16,367 nt of DNA, taken from the NCBI GenBank assembly GCA_001751155.1, contig MAXR01000087.1:1-16367 (forward strand). Reading direction: 5' to 3'. Made by a program: the position numbers and the translations under genes. Below, in pieces: positions 1 through 8,086 of this stretch. Within the stretch, counting starts at the first letter, position 1, and each line of letters begins with the position of its first letter. The stretch comes from Desulfuromonadales bacterium C00003068 (GTDB lineage Bacteria > Desulfobacterota > Desulfuromonadia > Desulfuromonadales > Desulfuromonadaceae). The notes below the pieces were generated by a model, which was not told the DNA's origin, searched no databases, and was given only the letters and a program-made list of their open reading frames with translations.

Positions 1-377
1 GCAACCGTTGCCGTAGCGACACCATGCTGACCCGCGCCAGTCTCAGCGATCACTTTCTTTTTACCCATTCGCCGCGCTAAGAGAATCTGCCCTACGGTGT
101 TGTTTACCTTGTGAGCACCAGTATGGTTGAGATCTTCGCGCTTTAAATAGATTTTCGCGCCACCGAGGTGCTGGGTTAATCGTTCAGCATAATACAGTGG
201 ACTGGGACGTCCAACATAATGGTGAAGATAGTAATCGAATTCAGCTTGAAACTCTGGGTCTGCAATCGCTTCAGCATAAGCTTCTTCAAGTTCAAGCAGC
301 GCAGGCATAAGGGTTTCAGCAACATAACGCCCACCAAACTGGCCAAAATGGCCACGATCATCTGGATATGAATACAT
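1..377 (-). CDS. trpB: Tryptophan synthase beta subunit, 5' part (cut by window edge)
   Basis: The beta subunit of tryptophan synthase condenses indole with L-serine to give tryptophan, using pyridoxal phosphate. The window holds the first 125 codons plus two bases; the 3' two thirds lie beyond the left edge. Visible family features are the N-terminal [19 protein letters not shown] stretch, the PLP-lysine motif HTGAHKVNN (Lys90) and AETGAGQHG with the catalytic Glu112. This matches the major TrpB1 form, which works with TrpA. The ATG at 377-375 overlaps the trpF stop by one base (TGATG), and GGAG lies 8 bases upstream inside trpF, so translation is probably coupled to trpF. trpA would be expected just beyond the left edge; that is inference. 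Nothing suggests damage in the part seen. Confidence 0.97.
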   Translation of the reverse strand, partial: MYSYPDDRGHFGQFGGRYVAETLMPALLELEEAYAEAIADPEFQAEFDYYLHHYVGRPSPLYYAERLTQHLGGAKIYLKREDLNHTGAHKVNNTVGQILLARRMGKKKVIAETGAGQHGVATATV

Positions 378-1012
378 CACTCTTTCTCCGACATTCTTTT
401 AGCATTAAAAATAAAAGACTGAACTAAGCATGGGTCTTTACGCCCAGGCGTGCTTTCCACACCACTGGAAACATCAACTGCGTAAGGATTGACAACCTCT
501 ATGGCAGCACCAACATTGTCAGCAGTCAATCCTCCTGCAAGGATAACAGGAAACTGCTGCGCGGCTTGTGCAGCTAAGTCCCAGCAACCAAGCTCCCCTG
601 TGCCACCATAGGCGCCGTCAACCCAAGCATCAAGCAGCAATGCCGAAACGGGATAATCTTCGAGTCCGACAAGGCATTGCTGGCTACGAATGCGTAATGC
701 TTTAATCACTTTCACACCATCAAACTGACATTTGGACGGTGCCTCATCACCATGCAGTTGTACAATATCTAGACAACATTGATCAATAACGGTCCGAATG
801 CACTGTGATGTTTCGTTGACAAATAATCCGACAATAGACACAAAAGGTGGGAGTTGTGTAATAATTAGGGCGGCTTGTTCAGGCGAAATATAGCGCGGAC
901 TCTTATGATAAAAAACAAACCCGAGTGCATCAGCGCCTGATGCAATGGCGTGTAGCGCATCTGCTATGGTGGTAATCCCGCAAACCTTAACTCGGATCGC
1001 CCCACGGTTCAT
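377..1012 (-). CDS. trpF: Phosphoribosylanthranilate isomerase
   Basis: This (beta/alpha)8-barrel enzyme performs the Amadori rearrangement of N-(5'-phosphoribosyl)anthranilate to CdRP, the third step of the tryptophan branch. From the ATG at 1012 it has 211 residues, close to the usual 200-210. The catalytic cysteine lies in KVCGIT (Cys11) and the catalytic aspartate in LLLDAW (Asp128); QLHGDE (85-90) and the phosphate-binding [10 protein letters not shown] and VDVSSGVES stretches are present. The frame stays open upstream through TTG and GTG codons to 1048, but those starts overlap the end of trpC and lack a clear ribosome-binding site. The ATG, 10 bases past the trpC stop, fits the family length better, though its own Shine-Dalgarno is weak. 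The gene ends in a TGATG overlap with trpB. Confidence 0.95.
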   Translation of the reverse strand: MNRGAIRVKVCGITTIADALHAIASGADALGFVFYHKSPRYISPEQAALIITQLPPFVSIVGLFVNETSQCIRTVIDQCCLDIVQLHGDEAPSKCQFDGVKVIKALRIRSQQCLVGLEDYPVSALLLDAWVDGAYGGTGELGCWDLAAQAAQQFPVILAGGLTADNVGAAIEVVNPYAVDVSSGVESTPGRKDPCLVQSFIFNAKRMSEKE

Positions 1013-1022
1013 AGGCAATGCG

Positions 1023-1820
1023 TTAGCGTGTACCACAATCTTCACCAATTAATTCACGTAGCTTTGCGGCAAAATCACCCTCACGCATCAAACTTTCACC
1101 AATCAAGAAGGCACCTGCACCAGCGTGTTGTAATTGCTCAATATCTTCGCGGCAATGGAGGCCACTCTCAGAAACAACAAACCGTTGCGGCGGGATCAGT
1201 TTCATCAATCTTTCACTGGTACCTAGATCTGTCTTAAAACTCTTAAGACAACGATTATTGATCCCCAACAGGGTACATTCTGTTTGCAGAGCCAACTCTA
1301 ACTCTTGCTCGTTGTGGACCTCAAGCAAAACATCCATGCCGAGCTCACACGCTAAGGCATGGAAATCACGGAGCTGTGACAGATCAAGAGAAGCTGCAAT
1401 TAGAAGGATTGCATCGGCACAATGGGCCCGCGCTTCATAAATTTGATAAGGATCAACAATAAAATCTTTTCGCAATAAAGGTAGCTCAACCTGGGCGGCA
1501 ATCTGAGATAAGTAGCTAAGGTGTCCATAGAAAAATTGTTCATCGGTCAAAACCGACAAGCAGGTAGCACCAGCAGACTGATAACCTTTAGCGATAACGA
1601 CAGGATCAAAGTCCTTACGGATAATTCCTTTCGAGGGTGAGCCTTTTTTTACTTCAGCAATGATCGCTGTCGACATCGTACTGCGACGGCGAAGACTCTG
1701 CTCAAAACCACGAGGCGCTTCAATAGTACCAAGATCAGCTTCGAGTTCTGCAACACTTCGGCTCAGCTTGGCTAAGGCCACTTCCTCTTTTTTATGACGT
1801 ACAATTTTGTCGAGAATCAT
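1023..1820 (-). CDS. trpC: Indole-3-glycerol phosphate synthase
   Basis: This enzyme closes the indole ring, converting CdRP to indole-3-glycerol phosphate with loss of CO2 and water. The 265 residues form one complete single-function barrel, not fused to TrpF. All expected active-site residues can be placed: Glu56 and Lys58 in [11 protein letters not shown], Lys118 in LLRKDF, Glu167 in LLEVHN, Asn188 in GINNR and Glu218 in VSESG. The ATG (1820-1818) shares four bases with the trpD stop (ATGA overlap), which points to coupled translation. The stop is TAA, 10 bases before the likely trpF ATG. The protein contains no tryptophan. Function is very secure from the motif set. Confidence 0.97.
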   Translation of the reverse strand: MILDKIVRHKKEEVALAKLSRSVAELEADLGTIEAPRGFEQSLRRRSTMSTAIIAEVKKGSPSKGIIRKDFDPVVIAKGYQSAGATCLSVLTDEQFFYGHLSYLSQIAAQVELPLLRKDFIVDPYQIYEARAHCADAILLIAASLDLSQLRDFHALACELGMDVLLEVHNEQELELALQTECTLLGINNRCLKSFKTDLGTSERLMKLIPPQRFVVSESGLHCREDIEQLQHAGAGAFLIGESLMREGDFAAKLRELIGEDCGTR

Positions 1821-2866
1821 TGGTTAGTCATCCGAACGAGGGCACTAAGTTTTGCTTTAGCAAGACCATTATCAATAACCTCTTCAGCTGTGCGTACACC
1901 ATCTTCAAGGCACTGAACAACTCCTGCTGCAACTAAAGCGAATGCGCTATTGATAACAACGATGTCACGGCGTGGGCCACATAATCCATTTAATATTGAT
2001 CGAATAATTTCAGCATTACAGGTCGCATCACCCCCCTGAAGATCTTCGATTTGGCAGCAATCAAAACCTAAACTCTCGGGTTTAAATACTTGCATAGTAA
2101 CCTGACCATTTTCAATTGAGGCAATCGTGGTTTCACCTGTCATGGTGATCTCGTCCATACCGTCACACCCATGAACCACAAAACCACGCTTGCAGCCTAA
2201 ACGATTCAACACTTCGGCAATGGGCTGAACTAAGTTTTTTTGATAAACCCCTAAAACTTGATGATCAGCACCTGCTGGATTAGTGAGAGGGCCTAACAAG
2301 TTAAAAATGGTACGAATACCAACCTCACGTCGTGGTCCAATCGCATATTTCATAGCGCCATGTAACGCAGGAGCAAACAAGAAGCCAAGATTAAGTTCCT
2401 GAACACACTGCTCAACAGTCGCTGGTGACACATTGAGATTAACGCCTAACTCTTCAAGAACGTCGGCACTACCACATGCTGATGAAATGCTACGATTACC
2501 ATGTTTAGCGACCTTTACCCCACATGAAGCAACAACAAATGCAACGGTTGTTGAAACATTAAATGTTTTCGTGTTGCTACCACCTGTACCACAGGTATCA
2601 AGGATAGTTTCTCGATCGGTATTAATCTCTTCACGATCAAGATCAAGAGTGTGACCAACTCGTATGGGGGTTGCATGTTGGCGCATAACTCGAGCGGCAC
2701 CAGTGATCTCTTCAATGGTTTCGCCCTTCATGCGCAAGGCAGTAATCAGTGATGCAATTTGAGCAGGAGTCGCTTCACCACCCATCACTTGATTCATCAC
2801 ATCAACCATCATATTTTCACTTAAATTATGACCGTCGACAACGAGAGAAATGGCTTTTTTAATCAT
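1817..2866 (-). CDS. trpD: Anthranilate phosphoribosyltransferase
   Basis: The enzyme joins anthranilate to PRPP, giving phosphoribosylanthranilate and pyrophosphate, the second step of the pathway. From the ATG at 2866 it has 349 residues. It has the family's N-terminal helical part, the glycine-rich [15 protein letters not shown] (92-106), [18 protein letters not shown], the anthranilate-contacting segment near [18 protein letters not shown] (178-195) and the Mg-binding Asp238-Glu239 pair in [10 protein letters not shown]. Most relatives have GTGGD where this has GTGGS (Ser97). The frame is open upstream to 2890, but the ATG has a good GGAG five bases before it and an MIKKAI-type start typical of the family, and it overlaps the trpG 3' end by 8 bases. 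There is no glutaminase domain; that job is done by separate trpG. The end overlaps trpC (ATGA). Confidence 0.96.
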   Translation of the reverse strand: MIKKAISLVVDGHNLSENMMVDVMNQVMGGEATPAQIASLITALRMKGETIEEITGAARVMRQHATPIRVGHTLDLDREEINTDRETILDTCGTGGSNTKTFNVSTTVAFVVASCGVKVAKHGNRSISSACGSADVLEELGVNLNVSPATVEQCVQELNLGFLFAPALHGAMKYAIGPRREVGIRTIFNLLGPLTNPAGADHQVLGVYQKNLVQPIAEVLNRLGCKRGFVVHGCDGMDEITMTGETTIASIENGQVTMQVFKPESLGFDCCQIEDLQGGDATCNAEIIRSILNGLCGPRRDIVVINSAFALVAAGVVQCLEDGVRTAEEVIDNGLAKAKLSALVRMTNQ

Positions 2867-3449
2867 GATCACTCCAAAACTTATCGGCAAGACGTAAAAA
2901 ATTAGCCATCAATTCTTTCCCTGAGACAGAGAGAATTGATTCAGGATGAAACTGCACCCCCCAAATAGGCAGATCTCGATGCGCGAGGCCCATAATCATT
3001 TGATCTTGAGTCCAAGCTGTAACGTTAAGTTGCGCAGGAAATGAAGCTTTTTCAACGACAAGAGAGTGATAACGGGTGGCAATAAATGGACTTTCTAGCC
3101 CAGAAAAGAGATCACTATCTTCATGATAAATCTCACTGGTTTTTCCGTGCATCAACTCGTGTGCGCGTACGATAGTACCACCAAACGCCTCTGCAATGGA
3201 TTGATGACCGAGACAAACACCAAAAAGTGGAACCTTACCTGCAAAATATCGAATGGTATCAACTGAGATACCCGCTTCGCGTGGTGAACAAGGCCCCGGA
3301 GAGATTACAATCTTTCGCGGATTAAGTTCTTCGATAGCATGAAGGTCGATAGCATCATTACGATAAACCACAACTTCCTCACCGAGTTCACGAAAATATT
3401 GAACAAGGTTGTAAGTAAAAGAGTCGTAGTTATCAATCATCAACAACAT
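2859..3449 (-). CDS. trpG: Anthranilate synthase glutamine amidotransferase subunit
   Basis: A class I glutamine amidotransferase of 196 residues that releases ammonia from glutamine for TrpE. The N-terminus [15 protein letters not shown] is typical. The oxyanion-loop SPGPCSP (50-56), the nucleophile Cys79 in GVCLGHQ, and His168 and Glu170 in QFHPES complete the catalytic triad. TrpG proteins often also serve para-aminobenzoate synthesis as PabA; whether that holds here depends on whether another copy exists, which cannot be seen. The ATG overlaps the trpE stop by one base (TAATG) and is preceded by a strong GGAGGG inside the trpE end. Its own 3' end overlaps trpD by eight bases. The pairing with trpE makes the anthranilate role secure. 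Confidence 0.96.
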   Translation of the reverse strand: MLLMIDNYDSFTYNLVQYFRELGEEVVVYRNDAIDLHAIEELNPRKIVISPGPCSPREAGISVDTIRYFAGKVPLFGVCLGHQSIAEAFGGTIVRAHELMHGKTSEIYHEDSDLFSGLESPFIATRYHSLVVEKASFPAQLNVTAWTQDQMIMGLAHRDLPIWGVQFHPESILSVSGKELMANFLRLADKFWSDHD

Positions 3450-4933
3450 TATTCTAACCCTCCCTCAGCCATCTCAATTGCTTTCATAACGCCACGGGCC
3501 TTATTAATTGTTTCATCATATTCATCTTGAGGATCAGAATCAGCAACAATACCAGCACCAGCCTGAAGGTGAATCATATCATCGTGAACAACTAATGTTC
3601 GAATCGCGATGGCTAAATCCATATTTCCAGAATATGAGAAATAACCGACAGCACCACCGTATATTTCACGACGCACAGGTTCAAGTTCATCAATAATTTG
3701 CATCGCGCGAATTTTCGGTGCCCCAGTGAGCGTTCCCGCAGGGAACGTTGCTTTGAAAGTATCGAACGCATCACAGCCCTCAGACAAACAACCACGAACA
3801 TTCGAAACGATATGCATGACATGAGAATATCGCTCAATCATCTTAAACTCTGAGACCTCAATACTGCCAGTTTTACATATCCGGCCTAAATCATTTCGAC
3901 CAAGATCTACCAGCATCACATGCTCAGCTAGCTCCTTGGGGTCAGATAAAAGTTCTTGTTCAAGTCGGCGGTCATCGACGGAATCAACTCCTCTAGGACG
4001 AGTGCCGGCAATAGGTCGAACCTCAACAACACTGTCCTCTTTTCTAACAAGAACCTCGGGTGACGCACCAACAACTAACGTCGAACCGAAACGGAGAAAA
4101 AACATGTAAGGTGAAGGATTTATCGTTCTCAATGATCGATAAATATCAAAGGGGTCAACACGTAACGGTGCAGTAAATCGCTGAGACAACACCGTTTGAA
4201 TCACATCCCCAGAGCGGATATATTCTTTACATTTCTCTACCGCTATTTTAAAATTTTCAGGAGTAAAATTTGGAGTTAAAACGGATGGCTCCCGAACAAT
4301 GGAGTCTTTTGGAGCTTGAGACAAGGGAGTTCGGAGTTGATCAATCAATAGCTGGATTTTACTAACACCATCGGCATACGCCTGTTCGATATCAGTAGAA
4401 CCATCAACAAACACATTGCAAACAACCTTTATTTTTTGCAGACGGTTATCAAAAATCAGGATGGTATCTGTGAATAAAAAACAGCTGTCGTACGCACCGA
4501 TTGCTGCCTCATTTGAGTCAGGTAAAGTCTCCACATAGCGAACCATGTCATAACCAAGATAGCCGACAGCACCACCATTAAAACGTGGCAACTCTGCGAG
4601 TTCAACGGGCCGATATTGAGCCATTAGCGTTTTAAGGACATTAATCGGATCTTTGCTCACACCTGAATCTATGACGTGTCCATTTTTAAGAACTTCATAT
4701 CGATCAGATTGTGTGCGAAAAACAGTCCCCGCTCCTGAACCTAGAAACGAGTATCTAGCCCACTTTTCTCCACCCTCAACACTCTCCAAAAGAAAAGATA
4801 GTTCACCGTTGTCAATTTTCTTAAAAGCCGAGACGGGTGTTTCCATATCAGCTAGAATTTCGGCATATATTGGTATTAAGTTACCAGACGGTATTAACGA
4901 CTTGAATTCGGTGTATGACGGGTAGATTTGCAT
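3449..4933 (-). CDS. trpE: Anthranilate synthase component I
   Basis: TrpE makes anthranilate from chorismate, using ammonia from TrpG, and is the usual feedback-controlled entry step. From the ATG at 4933 it has 494 residues. The LLES motif (48-51), where tryptophan inhibition acts in the family, is intact, so feedback inhibition is expected. The C-terminal chorismate-binding domain is complete: [10 protein letters not shown] (306-315), [22 protein letters not shown] (396-407), [12 protein letters not shown] and [12 protein letters not shown]. The frame also opens at a TTG at 4945, adding four residues. I prefer the ATG, but neither has a strong ribosome-binding site (GAGTGGA precedes the ATG closely). 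It is the first gene of the trp set, 79 bases past rplQ and 23 bases past the T-run of a terminator. It contains a single tryptophan. Confidence 0.96.
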   Translation of the reverse strand: MQIYPSYTEFKSLIPSGNLIPIYAEILADMETPVSAFKKIDNGELSFLLESVEGGEKWARYSFLGSGAGTVFRTQSDRYEVLKNGHVIDSGVSKDPINVLKTLMAQYRPVELAELPRFNGGAVGYLGYDMVRYVETLPDSNEAAIGAYDSCFLFTDTILIFDNRLQKIKVVCNVFVDGSTDIEQAYADGVSKIQLLIDQLRTPLSQAPKDSIVREPSVLTPNFTPENFKIAVEKCKEYIRSGDVIQTVLSQRFTAPLRVDPFDIYRSLRTINPSPYMFFLRFGSTLVVGASPEVLVRKEDSVVEVRPIAGTRPRGVDSVDDRRLEQELLSDPKELAEHVMLVDLGRNDLGRICKTGSIEVSEFKMIERYSHVMHIVSNVRGCLSEGCDAFDTFKATFPAGTLTGAPKIRAMQIIDELEPVRREIYGGAVGYFSYSGNMDLAIAIRTLVVHDDMIHLQAGAGIVADSDPQDEYDETINKARGVMKAIEMAEGGLE

Positions 4934-4956
4934 AGGTCCACTCAACGACTAGCTAG

Positions 4957-4987
4957 AAAAAAAGGCAAGGGTGAAAACCCTTGCCTT
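4957..4987 (-). terminator. Intrinsic terminator after rplQ
   Basis: On the minus strand a perfect 10-bp stem (AAGGCAAGGG / CCCTTGCCTT; arms at 4987-4978 and 4971-4962) with a six-base loop is followed by five more T, giving seven T in a row. It lies 25 bases after the rplQ stop, as expected for the end of the ribosomal-protein transcript. There is no T-run on the other side, so it should act on minus-strand transcription only. Only 23 bases separate it from the trpE ATG, so it may also work as a leader hairpin or attenuator for the trp genes. Termination efficiency cannot be judged from sequence alone. Confidence 0.88.
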
Positions 4988-5012
4988 AGTAAAATCTAAA
5001 TTTTATAACACC

Positions 5013-5384
5013 TTACTCTGCTGCCTGCTCTTGTTCAACAAGTTCGATGATTGAAACAGGTGCATTATCACCAAGGCGATTACCAACCTTGATAATACGG
5101 GTGTAACCACCAGGGCGGTCTTGGAATCGTGGAGCTAAACGATCAAACAATTTAGCAACAACTTTTTTATCAAACACAACACTCAAAGCCTGACGACGCG
5201 CATGCAAATCACCACGTTTACCGAGGGTAATAAGCTTTTCAGCAACCTTACGAACCTCTTTTGCACGAGCATCAGTAGTTGTAATACGCTCATGGTCAAG
5301 CAATGATGTAACCATATTTCTTAGCATAGCCTTGCGGTGACTGGAATTACGTCCAAGGCGTCTACCTGATTTATTGTGACGCAT
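5013..5384 (-). CDS. rplQ: 50S ribosomal protein L17 (bL17)
   Basis: A large-subunit protein near the peptide exit tunnel. The 123 residues start with the family signature [20 protein letters not shown] and continue through [16 protein letters not shown] and [18 protein letters not shown]. The C-terminus has a short acidic extension. The ATG has AAGGA upstream. It follows rpoA by 35 bases, the classic end of the alpha operon, and is followed by an intrinsic terminator. Confidence 0.98.
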   Translation of the reverse strand: MRHNKSGRRLGRNSSHRKAMLRNMVTSLLDHERITTTDARAKEVRKVAEKLITLGKRGDLHARRQALSVVFDKKVVAKLFDRLAPRFQDRPGGYTRIIKVGNRLGDNAPVSIIELVEQEQAAE

Positions 5385-5419
5385 AACTCGTTTTCCTTTC
5401 TATGCGTAGTCGAAAAAGT

Positions 5420-6436
5420 CTAAGCTTCTTCACGACTTTTCTGAAGCACTTTCAAGTACTCAGGATCGGGGAAATTTTCCAACTTCATGCCTAACGTTAA
5501 ACCCATCTCAGCAAGGATATCTTTTATCTCATTGAGTGATTTCCGACCAAAATTTTGAGTTTTCAGCATTTCGCCTTCGGTACGTTGTACTAAATCGCCG
5601 ATCAGGCCAATTCGAGCATTCTTTAGGCAATTTGCACTACGGACAGACAATTCAAGCTCTTCAACACTGCGATAAAGATTCTCATTGATCTTCTGAACTT
5701 CATCTTCTTCAGGTTCTTCAACAGGAATCTGCTCTTCATCAAAGTTGATGAACATCTGTAAGTGCTCCTTCAAGATTTTTGCTGCATAAGCAACAGAATC
5801 TTCGGGAGAAACACTACTGTCTGTCCAAACCTCAAGAGTAAGCTTATCGTAGTCGGTGATTTGACCAACACGAGCATTTGTAACGGTATAATTAACCTTT
5901 TTAATCGGTGAAAAAATAGAATCAATTGGAATGGTTCCAACGGGTGCTTTCTCATCACGATTTTTTTCTGCCGTTACATAGCCCTTACCAATAGAAACAA
6001 CCATGTCAATTTCGACATCTGCTTCCTTAGTACATGTTGCAATAAACAGATCAGGATTTAACACTTCAACATTTGCATCCGTTACGATATCAGCAGCAGT
6101 AATAACACCTGCACCTTTTTTAACGATACGAACATTGCGACTCTCTTGCCCTTCTAAACGAAGAAGTACAGACTTTAAGTTTAAAATAATGTCGGTAACA
6201 TCTTCAGTAACACCTGGAACGGTAGAGAACTCGTGGAGAACACCCTTAATCCGTACTGATGATATTGCTGCCCCCTGCAATGAAGACAATAAAATTCGGC
6301 GCAAAGAGTTACCAATCGTAGTACCAAAACCACGTTCAAACGGCTCAGCAAAAAACTTGCCGTAATTGCTAGTCAGACTTTTGGTGTCGACTTGCAGACG
6401 CTTCGGCTTGATCAGGTCTCTCCAGTTTTTATACAT
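5420..6436 (-). CDS. rpoA: DNA-directed RNA polymerase subunit alpha
   Basis: The alpha subunit dimerises to start assembly of RNA polymerase and, through its C-terminal domain, touches UP elements and activators. Length is 338 residues, normal for bacteria. The N-terminal domain (about 1-235) carries [16 protein letters not shown] and the beta/beta'-contact region. An acidic linker near 233-247 (EEPEEDE) leads to the C-terminal domain, with its DNA-binding residues in [14 protein letters not shown] (Arg266, Asn269, equivalent to E. coli Arg265 and neighbours) and [10 protein letters not shown] (Lys299, Ser300). The ATG at 6436 has GGAG nine bases upstream. It follows rpsD by 38 bases and precedes rplQ by 35, as in the alpha operon generally. 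Confidence 0.98.
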   Translation of the reverse strand: MYKNWRDLIKPKRLQVDTKSLTSNYGKFFAEPFERGFGTTIGNSLRRILLSSLQGAAISSVRIKGVLHEFSTVPGVTEDVTDIILNLKSVLLRLEGQESRNVRIVKKGAGVITAADIVTDANVEVLNPDLFIATCTKEADVEIDMVVSIGKGYVTAEKNRDEKAPVGTIPIDSIFSPIKKVNYTVTNARVGQITDYDKLTLEVWTDSSVSPEDSVAYAAKILKEHLQMFINFDEEQIPVEEPEEDEVQKINENLYRSVEELELSVRSANCLKNARIGLIGDLVQRTEGEMLKTQNFGRKSLNEIKDILAEMGLTLGMKLENFPDPEYLKVLQKSREEA

Positions 6437-6474
6437 GCATTTGCTCCAAGTTGAGGGTTACAAAGTGATTGCGA

Positions 6475-7095
6475 TTACTTCGAATAAAGTTCAACAATCA
6501 ACTGTTCCTCGAACACAGGAGAAGTCAGTTCCTCACGTGCCGGCAACGTCTTGACAGTACCTTTAAACGCATCACGCTCAAGTTCCAACCAAGCAGGAAT
6601 CCCACGTCGCATAACACTATCAAGTGCTTCAGCGATCTTAACAACCTTACGACTCTTCTCACGAACTTCAATCACATCACCAGTACTTACAAGGTAAGAT
6701 GGGATGTCGACCTTGCGTCCATTGACCAAAAAATGACCATGGCGAACAAAAAGCCGCGCTTCAGTGCGTGTTGAGGCAAGACCTAAACGGTAAACCATGT
6801 TATCCAAGCGACGCTCTAAAAGGATCAACATGTTATGCCCGGTAATTCCCTTCATGCCCTTAGATTTATCAAACACTCTACGAAACTGCTTCTCACTTAG
6901 ACCGTAGCAAAAACGAACCTTTTGCTTTTCAATCAATTGGCGAGAGTAGTCTGAAGGCTTCCCCTTACGACCGGCACCGTGCTGACCAGGAGGTGTTGGG
7001 CGGCGCTCTAATAAGCGGTCATACTTTGGGTTACCGAAAATATTAACACCAAGACGTCTTACAATTTTACCTTTAGGCGTGAAATTTTTTGCCAT
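6475..7095 (-). CDS. rpsD: 30S ribosomal protein S4 (uS4), cysteine-free type
   Basis: S4 is a primary 16S rRNA binder that starts assembly of the 30S body and helps decoding fidelity. In enterobacteria it also represses the alpha operon. The 206 residues show the N-terminal NIFGNPKYDRLLERRPTPPG region and the S4 RNA-binding domain at about 95-160 (LERRLDNMVYRLGLASTRTE, FVRHGHFLVNG). The N-terminal zinc cysteines of the C+ form are absent, so this is the zinc-independent type. The ATG has AGAGG upstream. The 47-base gap from rpsK is the longest inside the ribosomal block but shows no clear hairpin to my eye. Confidence 0.98.
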   Translation of the reverse strand: MAKNFTPKGKIVRRLGVNIFGNPKYDRLLERRPTPPGQHGAGRKGKPSDYSRQLIEKQKVRFCYGLSEKQFRRVFDKSKGMKGITGHNMLILLERRLDNMVYRLGLASTRTEARLFVRHGHFLVNGRKVDIPSYLVSTGDVIEVREKSRKVVKIAEALDSVMRRGIPAWLELERDAFKGTVKTLPAREELTSPVFEEQLIVELYSK

Positions 7096-7142
7096 TTCTT
7101 TTTATCCTCTACTGTCTATCGTCAACCTGTCAGCAACTACCC

Positions 7143-7538
7143 TTAAACGCGACGGCGCTTGGGTGGGCGACAGCCATTGTGGGGAATAGGGGTAACATCC
7201 TTGATCATTGTGACATTGAGCCCTGCTGCTTGCAACGCACGAAGAGCTGACTCACGACCAGAACCAGGTCCCTTAACACACACCTCAATATTACGAAGTC
7301 CGTGCTCTTGTGCCGCCTTTGCAGCGTTTTCTGCTGCGACTTGTGCGGCAAAAGGAGTACTCTTACGAGACCCTTTAAAACCTGAGCCACCAGAAGTTGC
7401 CCATGAGATAACATTACCACTAACATCAGCAATGGAAACGATCGTATTGTTAAATGTTGCTTGAATATGAGCAACACCGTTAACAATATTCTTTTTAGTC
7501 TTATTTTTTCTTACGACTTTCTTACCTGGCTTAGCCAT
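7143..7538 (-). CDS. rpsK: 30S ribosomal protein S11 (uS11)
   Basis: A 131-residue protein of the 30S platform near the E site. Family features include [15 protein letters not shown], the [17 protein letters not shown] loop, [15 protein letters not shown] and the basic C-terminus ending in [14 protein letters not shown]. The ATG has GGAGGAA six bases upstream. It lies 11 bases after rpsM and before rpsD, the standard alpha-operon order. Confidence 0.98.
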   Translation of the reverse strand: MAKPGKKVVRKNKTKKNIVNGVAHIQATFNNTIVSIADVSGNVISWATSGGSGFKGSRKSTPFAAQVAAENAAKAAQEHGLRNIEVCVKGPGSGRESALRALQAAGLNVTMIKDVTPIPHNGCRPPKRRRV

Positions 7539-7549
7539 CGTTCCTCCAA

Positions 7550-7918
7550 TTATTTCTTCTTACCAGCAACCGTCTTACGTGGCCCTTTACGGGTACGTGC
7601 GTTGGTTTTGGTCTTCTGTCCACGAACTGGCAATCCACGACGATGACGCAGACCACGGTAGGTGCCAAGATCCATCATACGCTTAATATTCATGGAAATT
7701 TCGCGACGCAAATCGCCTTCCACTTTATAATCAGCATCAAGAACCTTACGAATCTGAGCAACCTCTGATTCGGTTAAGTCGTCTGAGCGGGTACTAAAAT
7801 CTACACCAGCTTGAGACAGGATACGTTGAGCTGTCGAGCGACCAACACCATAAATATAGGTGAGCGCAACTTCAATACGTTTATTTTTCGGTAAGTCAAT
7901 ACCAGCAATACGAGCCAA
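7550..7918 (-). CDS. rpsM: 30S ribosomal protein S13 (uS13), TTG start
   Basis: S13 sits in the 30S head and contacts P-site tRNA and L5. The 122 residues begin [19 protein letters not shown] and contain the helix-hairpin-helix region [16 protein letters not shown], the conserved [15 protein letters not shown] stretch and a basic tail. The start codon is TTG at 7918-7916. No ATG or GTG lies close enough to replace it, and a strong GGGAGGG lies eight to nine bases upstream, so the TTG is well supported. It is 18 bases after rpmJ. Confidence 0.97.
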   Translation of the reverse strand: MARIAGIDLPKNKRIEVALTYIYGVGRSTAQRILSQAGVDFSTRSDDLTESEVAQIRKVLDADYKVEGDLRREISMNIKRMMDLGTYRGLRHRRGLPVRGQKTKTNARTRKGPRKTVAGKKK

Positions 7919-7936
7919 CTTAATACCCTCCCAGTT

Positions 7937-8050
7937 CTAACCCTGTCTCTGCTTATGTTTAGGATTCTCGCAAATGACACGCAAAACACCCTTACGCTTA
8001 AGAATTTTGCATTTATCACAAATTGTTTTAACCGATGCACGAACTTTCAT
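7937..8050 (-). CDS. rpmJ: 50S ribosomal protein L36 (bL36), zinc type
   Basis: A small gene of 37 codons. The protein starts [20 protein letters not shown] and ends [11 protein letters not shown], with the zinc-ribbon ligands Cys11, Cys14, Cys27 and His32 all present, so it is the zinc-binding (C+) form. L36 is a late-assembling protein on 23S rRNA. The ATG has AGAGG upstream and the stop is TAG. It lies 36 bases after map and 18 before rpsM. No infA lies between map and rpmJ, unlike many bacteria. Confidence 0.97.
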   Translation of the reverse strand: MKVRASVKTICDKCKILKRKGVLRVICENPKHKQRQG

Positions 8051-8086
8051 AACCAACCTCTGTAAAATACTTAGTTACACCTCGAA

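Noticed and set aside
4949..4956. CTAGCTAG palindrome between the terminator and trpE, recalling the CTAG half-sites of the TrpR operator
   Set aside because: The TrpR operator has the half-sites separated by four bases (CTAGTTAACTAG); here they are adjacent. TrpR is not expected in this lineage, and an 8-base palindrome alone is weak evidence.
4934..5012. Trp leader peptide or T-box before trpE
   Set aside because: No ATG-started short reading frame with Trp codons fits between rplQ and trpE, and 79 bases is too short for a T-box.
6003..6365. 120-codon open frame on the plus strand inside rpoA
   Set aside because: It is entirely antisense to a conserved gene, with no recognisable domain or ribosome-binding site; a shadow of the rpoA codons.
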